Below are positions 59,162 through 64,000 of a stretch of 64,000 nt of DNA, piece after piece; the stretch's first letter is position 1, and every line of letters starts with the position of its first letter. Below the pieces are notes generated by a model, which saw only the letters and a list, made by a program, of their open reading frames with translations, did not search any database and was not told where the DNA came from. Origin of the DNA: Torulaspora globosa (lineage: Eukaryota; Ascomycota; Saccharomycetes; Saccharomycetales; Saccharomycetaceae); NCBI RefSeq assembly GCF_014133895.1, contig NC_050727.1:1612001-1676000 (forward strand). The letters run 5' to 3'. The position numbers were made by a program, and so were the translations under genes.

Positions 59162-61753
59162 ATGGATATGCAAGAATTGTACGATCGACCCAGTATGGTT
59201 GGGGAGAAGGAGAGAAGCCTGTCGTTTTCAAAATTGATCCCTAAATCATTCAGACGTAATGCCAGCAGCTCGAATGGTAGTACAAATACCAGCACTTCTA
59301 GCGTTAACGACGGGGAGCAGAATGCCACTGACGTTGGTGCCGTGGAGGGCGGGAAGAGCGAGACAGAGAATTCCCAGAGACAGGAGAACTATACGCGGGA
59401 GCCTTCCTATGTTGTGGGACCAGCACAGGCTCAGAGCTCCAGGTTTTCGAGATTAAAAAGTATCTTTCATGGGCCTAATGGCGAGGAGGAGAGTAAGACA
59501 GGAAATGGCTCGAACGCTGGTGGATCGGAATCTCAAGTTGAAATAAGAAGCATCAAAAAATCGAAGTCAAGTGATCTAGAGGAAGAAGTTATTCAGTCAC
59601 ATGGAGGGGATTTGGACTCACCAATAGAGGCCTCTGTGGAAGGTCTTGGACGCTTGCATATTAGCGAGCATAAGACGCGAAGTGTAGGTTCTTCGCCTCT
59701 CGATATGGCGCCGGCAACAAGGAAACGGTCACCATCGACCCCCATAATGCCCAGCCATTTGGACACTGCGGAACCGAGATCAAGAGGGAAGCAAGGGAAC
59801 AGAGAACATACTGGAAGCTTTAACACTAATCCATTTCGCCACGACCGAGATCGATCTGCTACGATTCGGAGTAATAATCCGTATTTTATCTATCAAGGCC
59901 TACCACCTCACGCGCTGTCATCTCAAGAACTAGATTACAGTTTTATTTCATCCTCGAGCAAGTTGGGCGAATATCTCGTGCCGACGACCCCGGGCACTGC
60001 GTCAACTGCTTCTACGGCACCTATCGTAAAGGATCATAGAAACCTCAGTAACTTGTCGTTAAACAAGATTAAAGAGAACGAAGAGGTAAACGAATTTTAC
60101 TCCAGCGATGGATTCGCGGAAAGAAGGGGATCTAAGGCTGGAAACTTTCTGGATCGCTTTGAAAGCCCGCTTTTGACCCCAGAAAACACTGAGCCCTTCC
60201 CTGCCATAGTAGTTGGATGCGATAACGATGGTGACGAGGACGGCGGGGAGTTTGCCCTCACTCAGTCTGCTCTCAGTTCGCCTAGCAACGGGAATAATTA
60301 CCAACGAGATATGGGTGTGAAAGGGGATTTAGGCCAGATAAAACCGATCCTTCGCAGAGCTGCCTCTGTGCCGGACGCACTGAAGGAGAACTCGCCAAAT
60401 AAAACACCCTTAAAGCAAAGGGACGGTTCATCATCCTCACCCTTTCCACCTGCTGGCCCACTTCCAGAAGTGGAAGAGCCAAAAAGATCAAAGCGATTAA
60501 GGAATAAGTCCTTCAGCAATAAATTCCGGGACATCACCGTCGGACCTCAATCATTCGAGAAAATACGATTGCTCGGCCAAGGCGATGTCGGGAAGGTGTA
60601 TCTTGTGAAAGAGAAAAGAACTAACAGGCTTTATGCACTCAAAATTTTCAGCAAAGCGGAAATGATCAAGAGAAAGAAAATTAAACGAATACTTGCTGAG
60701 CAAGAGATTTTGGCTACAAGCAATCACCCTTTCATTGTGACATTGTACCACTCGTTCCAGTCCGAAGACTACTTGTATCTTTGTATGGAATACTGCATGG
60801 GAGGGGAGTTTTTCCGAGCGCTTCAAACCAGGAAGACTAAATGCATCAGTGAGGACGATGCCCGTTTTTATGCCAGTGAAGTGACAGCTGCATTGGAATA
60901 CCTGCATTTGATGGGTTTCATTTACAGGGACTTGAAACCTGAAAACATTCTTCTGCATAAATCAGGACATATCATGTTATCGGATTTCGACTTATCTATT
61001 CAGGCTAAGGATGCGAAAGATCCTGTGGTTAAGGGTACTGCTCAATCAACGATTTTGGATACCAGGATCTGCTCTGACGGCTTTAGAACTAATTCATTTG
61101 TTGGAACCGAGGAATATATTGCGCCGGAAGTGATAAGAGGCAATGGCCATACAGCAGCCGTTGATTGGTGGACTCTAGGTATTTTGACATATGAAATGCT
61201 GTTTGGCTTTACCCCATTCAAAGGAGATAACACTAATGAAACATTTTGCAACATTCTGAAAAGCGAAGTGACATTTTCCAACAACAACGAAGTCTCGAGG
61301 GCTTGCAAAGACTTAATTAAAAAGCTGTTAACGAAGAACGAGTCGAAGCGATTGGGTTCCAGAATGGGTGCAGCTGACATCAAGCGTCATCCTTTCTTTA
61401 AGAAAGTTCAGTGGTCGCTTTTAAGAAACCAGGAACCTCCATTGATTCCAGTTTTAACCGAGGATGGATATGATTTTACCAAGCTGTCCTCTAATAAAAA
61501 CAAGCAGAGTTCGAAAAATGGTGTTCATTCTTCATTAGAGGAGCAGGAGCGCATAATGTTCGAAGAAAATGTAGAATATGATGACGAAGTGTCAGATGAT
61601 GATCCCTTCCATGATTTCAATTCGATGAGTCTAATGAAGCAGGATAATAACTCCTTGATATACGGAAACAATAACTCGTATGGTAAGATCTCATATGCTC
61701 CAAACTCAAACAGGTCGAGAAGTAATAGTCATAAGGGGTTTTTCAAGAGATAG
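59162..61753 (+). CDS. FPK1: Fpk1/Kin82-type flippase kinase (AGC family)
   Basis: 863 aa from the ATG at 59162 ([14 protein letters not shown]); the open frame runs 18 codons further to a GTG. S. cerevisiae Fpk1 has 893. The N-terminal ~460 residues are Ser/Asn-rich and disordered. The kinase domain (about 463-785) has [12 protein letters not shown], catalytic Lys in [19 protein letters not shown] (about 587) and the DFDLS variant of DFG (about 607) typical of this AGC subgroup. A long insert precedes the activation segment ([13 protein letters not shown]). It phosphorylates Dnf1/Dnf2 phospholipid flippases. One gene represents both FPK1 (beside TRM112) and KIN82 (beside MSH3). Confidence 0.94.
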   Translation: MDMQELYDRPSMVGEKERSLSFSKLIPKSFRRNASSSNGSTNTSTSSVNDGEQNATDVGAVEGGKSETENSQRQENYTREPSYVVGPAQAQSSRFSRLKSIFHGPNGEEESKTGNGSNAGGSESQVEIRSIKKSKSSDLEEEVIQSHGGDLDSPIEASVEGLGRLHISEHKTRSVGSSPLDMAPATRKRSPSTPIMPSHLDTAEPRSRGKQGNREHTGSFNTNPFRHDRDRSATIRSNNPYFIYQGLPPHALSSQELDYSFISSSSKLGEYLVPTTPGTASTASTAPIVKDHRNLSNLSLNKIKENEEVNEFYSSDGFAERRGSKAGNFLDRFESPLLTPENTEPFPAIVVGCDNDGDEDGGEFALTQSALSSPSNGNNYQRDMGVKGDLGQIKPILRRAASVPDALKENSPNKTPLKQRDGSSSSPFPPAGPLPEVEEPKRSKRLRNKSFSNKFRDITVGPQSFEKIRLLGQGDVGKVYLVKEKRTNRLYALKIFSKAEMIKRKKIKRILAEQEILATSNHPFIVTLYHSFQSEDYLYLCMEYCMGGEFFRALQTRKTKCISEDDARFYASEVTAALEYLHLMGFIYRDLKPENILLHKSGHIMLSDFDLSIQAKDAKDPVVKGTAQSTILDTRICSDGFRTNSFVGTEEYIAPEVIRGNGHTAAVDWWTLGILTYEMLFGFTPFKGDNTNETFCNILKSEVTFSNNNEVSRACKDLIKKLLTKNESKRLGSRMGAADIKRHPFFKKVQWSLLRNQEPPLIPVLTEDGYDFTKLSSNKNKQSSKNGVHSSLEEQERIMFEENVEYDDEVSDDDPFHDFNSMSLMKQDNNSLIYGNNNSYGKISYAPNSNRSRSNSHKGFFKR

Positions 61754-62016
61754 GTTACCTTTGATTATGCAGTGGGCTACGGTATTGGAAACTATTTATG
61801 AGAGTAAAAGTATTATGATTTATCTACATCTTCTGTTGACTCTCTTGTGCTCATGGTTTTCCTTTTTATAGGGCGGGTGCTTCGATGGGAATCGGATAGT
61901 GTCGAGCTGCTGGAGATGTCCTTTATCATGAGGCTTCAGGCGTTGATGAACTGTATATTCTTGATTGCATATCCGACTTGAAACTTCGCGATCTAAAAGT
62001 ATGAAGATAATTGCAG

Positions 62017-64000
62017 CTATTCGCGGTCAAACTCCTCTTGTTCAATCCACGACAGTAACTCAGTCACCTTTTGCACGCAAGATGATGTATGAGAACTTAA
62101 AATTTCTTTCATGTGTGACGCCCGTGACGTGTAGCGGGTTAAGCTGTACTCTTCCCTCAATCTTTCGGACACTTCAAACGCACTGTTGATAATGGTTGTA
62201 TCAATATGAGCCAACTTAGCAACATTAAGTCCGAACGAGTTAGAGGTTGTACCTGGCCTCAATTTGTAGAGAAACACGACAGTAGGCCAATTCTCACCTG
62301 CTCGCTTTTCTTCGACGTAATCCATGTAAAAGTTGCTCAGCAGTGGAGATTGAGTTAAGCCCAACAGAGTATAATGAGTCGTAAAAAGCACTAATGGGCA
62401 TTTTGGCTCAGCAAGAAAAAACTCCAAAATTGTATATGCAATAGCTTTCCCGTCCTCCGTACCAGTTCCCCTACCGACCTCATCCAGTAAAATCAAAGAA
62501 TCGCTGCTGCAATTGCGTATAATTTGGAGAATTTCTTGCATTTCGATCTTGAAGGTTGACTCCCCTCTTAGAATATTGTCGAAGGCGCCAATTCTCGTGA
62601 AGACATTGTCAAACAAGCCTAATTCTAAGAAATCAGCAGGCACAAAGGAGCCGATCTGTGCCAGGATAACTAATAGTGCTACCTTCCTCACATATGAGGA
62701 TTTACCTCCCATGTTTGGGCCGGTCAAAATGAGTACCTTTCCATCCTTTTCTGACATATTGACATCATTTGGAACATACTGTACATCTAGGGACTCAATC
62801 ACAGGGTTGCGGGCATTGATCGCTTTAATGTACTGTTTCTTATCAGTAAATTTTGGGCGAACATAATTTCCATTGCATGATGTTGCCGCCAGAGCAAGAA
62901 GCGAATCATAGATACCAATGTTGCTGATATAGTTTCTCAAGGCAGCATATTCCTCCACAATGCGAGACAAAAAGCTCTTATACTCGTTCTCTGCATCCCG
63001 AAGCAAAAGGTCTTTGTGATATTGCAATTTTTCCATTAGACGGATTATGTTGGGCGTGTGAAATCTACTAATCATCTTTGTGCAATTGACTTTTATCCAA
63101 TCTGCCGGCAGGCCTTTCACTTGTGTGTTCCGGACCTCTATAAGGTAATCTGTTTCATCTTTGTAGTTAAGATGGGGCCTCTTAAGGATTGTTCTTATGC
63201 GGTTGAGCTCTTCCGCAAGTTCCTCTTGGACACTGTTAATCTCACGTTGTCTTTGAATGATCACTTCTGGGTGATCATAATTATTGAGATTGAAAAATTC
63301 AGTCGTCTGACGCTCGACATCTTTCTCCATCACCGCCGAAGCATTAATCATGGAGAAAAGTAAAGGCATCGTCATGCGATGAGAGTATTCCATCATCTCG
63401 CTTATTAGCCTGGTTAGCAACCTCGACTTTCGGTTTATCCGTCCGCCATCAATAGATATCCGACTCTTCAAATCGTTTGAGTGCATCTCGAAATGTGACC
63501 CTAGTTTTGATATCTGTTTTAGAAAGAAATAAACCTCATTTCTGGACGTGTTCCCATAGGCAATTCGGTTCAAAGTGCGCTGCAAATCTGAAGTACTTTT
63601 CAGTATTTGATTAAGCGCTTCAAAAAAGACGGTGCTGACTTCTTCCTTTAAACATTCAATTGCATCTAGTCGATCTTCTATATCAGCTCGACACAAAAGA
63701 GGTCTAAGAACCCACTCCTTGAGAATTCGTGATCCGAAAGAGGTCCTCGTGTGGTCCAGCAACCAGAAAAGCGAACCTTTACCACCATCATTCGAAACAA
63801 TGTCGAGGCTTTCAAGGGTGTTGGAGCTGAGAAGCATATAGGTCGCGGCAGCGAAAGGTTTGAAAGACGAGGGGATTAGCAGAAGCTTCTCATTGCTATA
63901 CTCTTTCAAATATTCGTACAGCAGGTTGTAGAGTTTGGAATATTCAGTTGAGAGCTGAGCTTCCTTCAAGCGCTCGTTCACATCTTCAGATTCAAGTGGC
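62017..64000 (-). CDS. MSH3: Msh3, MutS homologue for mismatch repair (3' part)
   Basis: The frame is open through the right window edge, so the N-terminus, including the mismatch-binding domain and PCNA motif, is missing. About 660 codons are seen; full Msh3 is about 1020 aa. MutS core (domain III) is followed by the ATPase: Walker A LTGPNMGGKSSYVRK, Walker B LILLDEVGRGTGTEDG and FTTHYTLL. The closing part (GTTSNSFGLNVAKLAHIDTTIINSA) is the MutS dimerisation region. Msh3 with Msh2 forms MutS-beta, which recognises larger loops. Position next to KIN82/FPK1 matches YCR092C. Confidence 0.95.
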   Translation of the reverse strand, partial: PLESEDVNERLKEAQLSTEYSKLYNLLYEYLKEYSNEKLLLIPSSFKPFAAATYMLLSSNTLESLDIVSNDGGKGSLFWLLDHTRTSFGSRILKEWVLRPLLCRADIEDRLDAIECLKEEVSTVFFEALNQILKSTSDLQRTLNRIAYGNTSRNEVYFFLKQISKLGSHFEMHSNDLKSRISIDGGRINRKSRLLTRLISEMMEYSHRMTMPLLFSMINASAVMEKDVERQTTEFFNLNNYDHPEVIIQRQREINSVQEELAEELNRIRTILKRPHLNYKDETDYLIEVRNTQVKGLPADWIKVNCTKMISRFHTPNIIRLMEKLQYHKDLLLRDAENEYKSFLSRIVEEYAALRNYISNIGIYDSLLALAATSCNGNYVRPKFTDKKQYIKAINARNPVIESLDVQYVPNDVNMSEKDGKVLILTGPNMGGKSSYVRKVALLVILAQIGSFVPADFLELGLFDNVFTRIGAFDNILRGESTFKIEMQEILQIIRNCSSDSLILLDEVGRGTGTEDGKAIAYTILEFFLAEPKCPLVLFTTHYTLLGLTQSPLLSNFYMDYVEEKRAGENWPTVVFLYKLRPGTTSNSFGLNVAKLAHIDTTIINSAFEVSERLREEYSLTRYTSRASHMKEILSSHTSSCVQKVTELLSWIEQEEFDRE

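Overview
The window is a gene-dense nuclear segment from a budding yeast of the family Saccharomycetaceae. Almost every gene has a recognisable Saccharomyces cerevisiae counterpart. The order is a single interleaved series of genes that in S. cerevisiae are split between the right arms of chromosome III (YCR071-YCR092) and chromosome XIV (YNR030-YNR047). This alternation is what a lineage that diverged before the whole-genome duplication should show, with one SSK2/SSK22, one SOL1/SOL2, one EGO2/EGO4, one AGA1/FIG2 and one FPK1/KIN82. I cannot name the genus from sequence alone.

Layout. 1-13.4 kb: a partial CobW-type gene (probably ZNG1), then ALG12, IMG2, RSA4, the SSK2/SSK22 MAPKKK, PPG1, HUB1 and ABZ1. 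13.4-19.1 kb: a decayed Ty3/gypsy element on the minus strand, lying between ABZ1 and SOL. It keeps a long RT-RNase H-integrase frame, but gag and protease are broken. It also has an extra pair of small overlapping membrane-type ORFs after pol, a 150-bp inverted repeat, and a second RNase H scrap beside an LTR end. 19.2-39.7 kb: SOL, ERS1, an LMBR1-family membrane protein, EGO2, FUB1, PAT1, ARC35, MRPS12, PTC6, RSM19, DBP6, SRB8/MED12 and ZRG17. 39.7-41.4 kb: a patch without an intact gene that holds fragments of a Ty3/gypsy protease, a subtilisin-like protease and a dynein heavy chain. 41.5-64 kb: AHC2, TRX3, MRX15, COQ2, MVD1 (with an intron), TUP1, CSM1, LUG1, ABP1, an AGA1/FIG2 adhesin, the YCR090C family gene, PET494, TRM112, the FPK1/KIN82 kinase and the 3' part of MSH3.

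There are no operons. Neighbours are mostly functionally unrelated and share short divergent promoters. Some themes recur: mitochondrial translation (IMG2, MRPS12, RSM19, PET494, MRX15), ribosome biogenesis (RSA4, DBP6, TRM112, probably LUG1; all four have PAC-like promoter sites), actin (ARC35, ABP1), and isoprenoid/quinone synthesis (MVD1, COQ2). Starts were chosen at ATG codons by comparison with remembered family N-termini, so several genes begin downstream of the longest open frame.

I found no complete new biological system. The most unusual items are the post-pol module of the retroelement (13.9-14.6 kb), the patch of unrelated gene fragments (39.7-41.4 kb), the MVD1 intron, and a GC-rich hairpin-bearing intergenic region upstream of EGO2.
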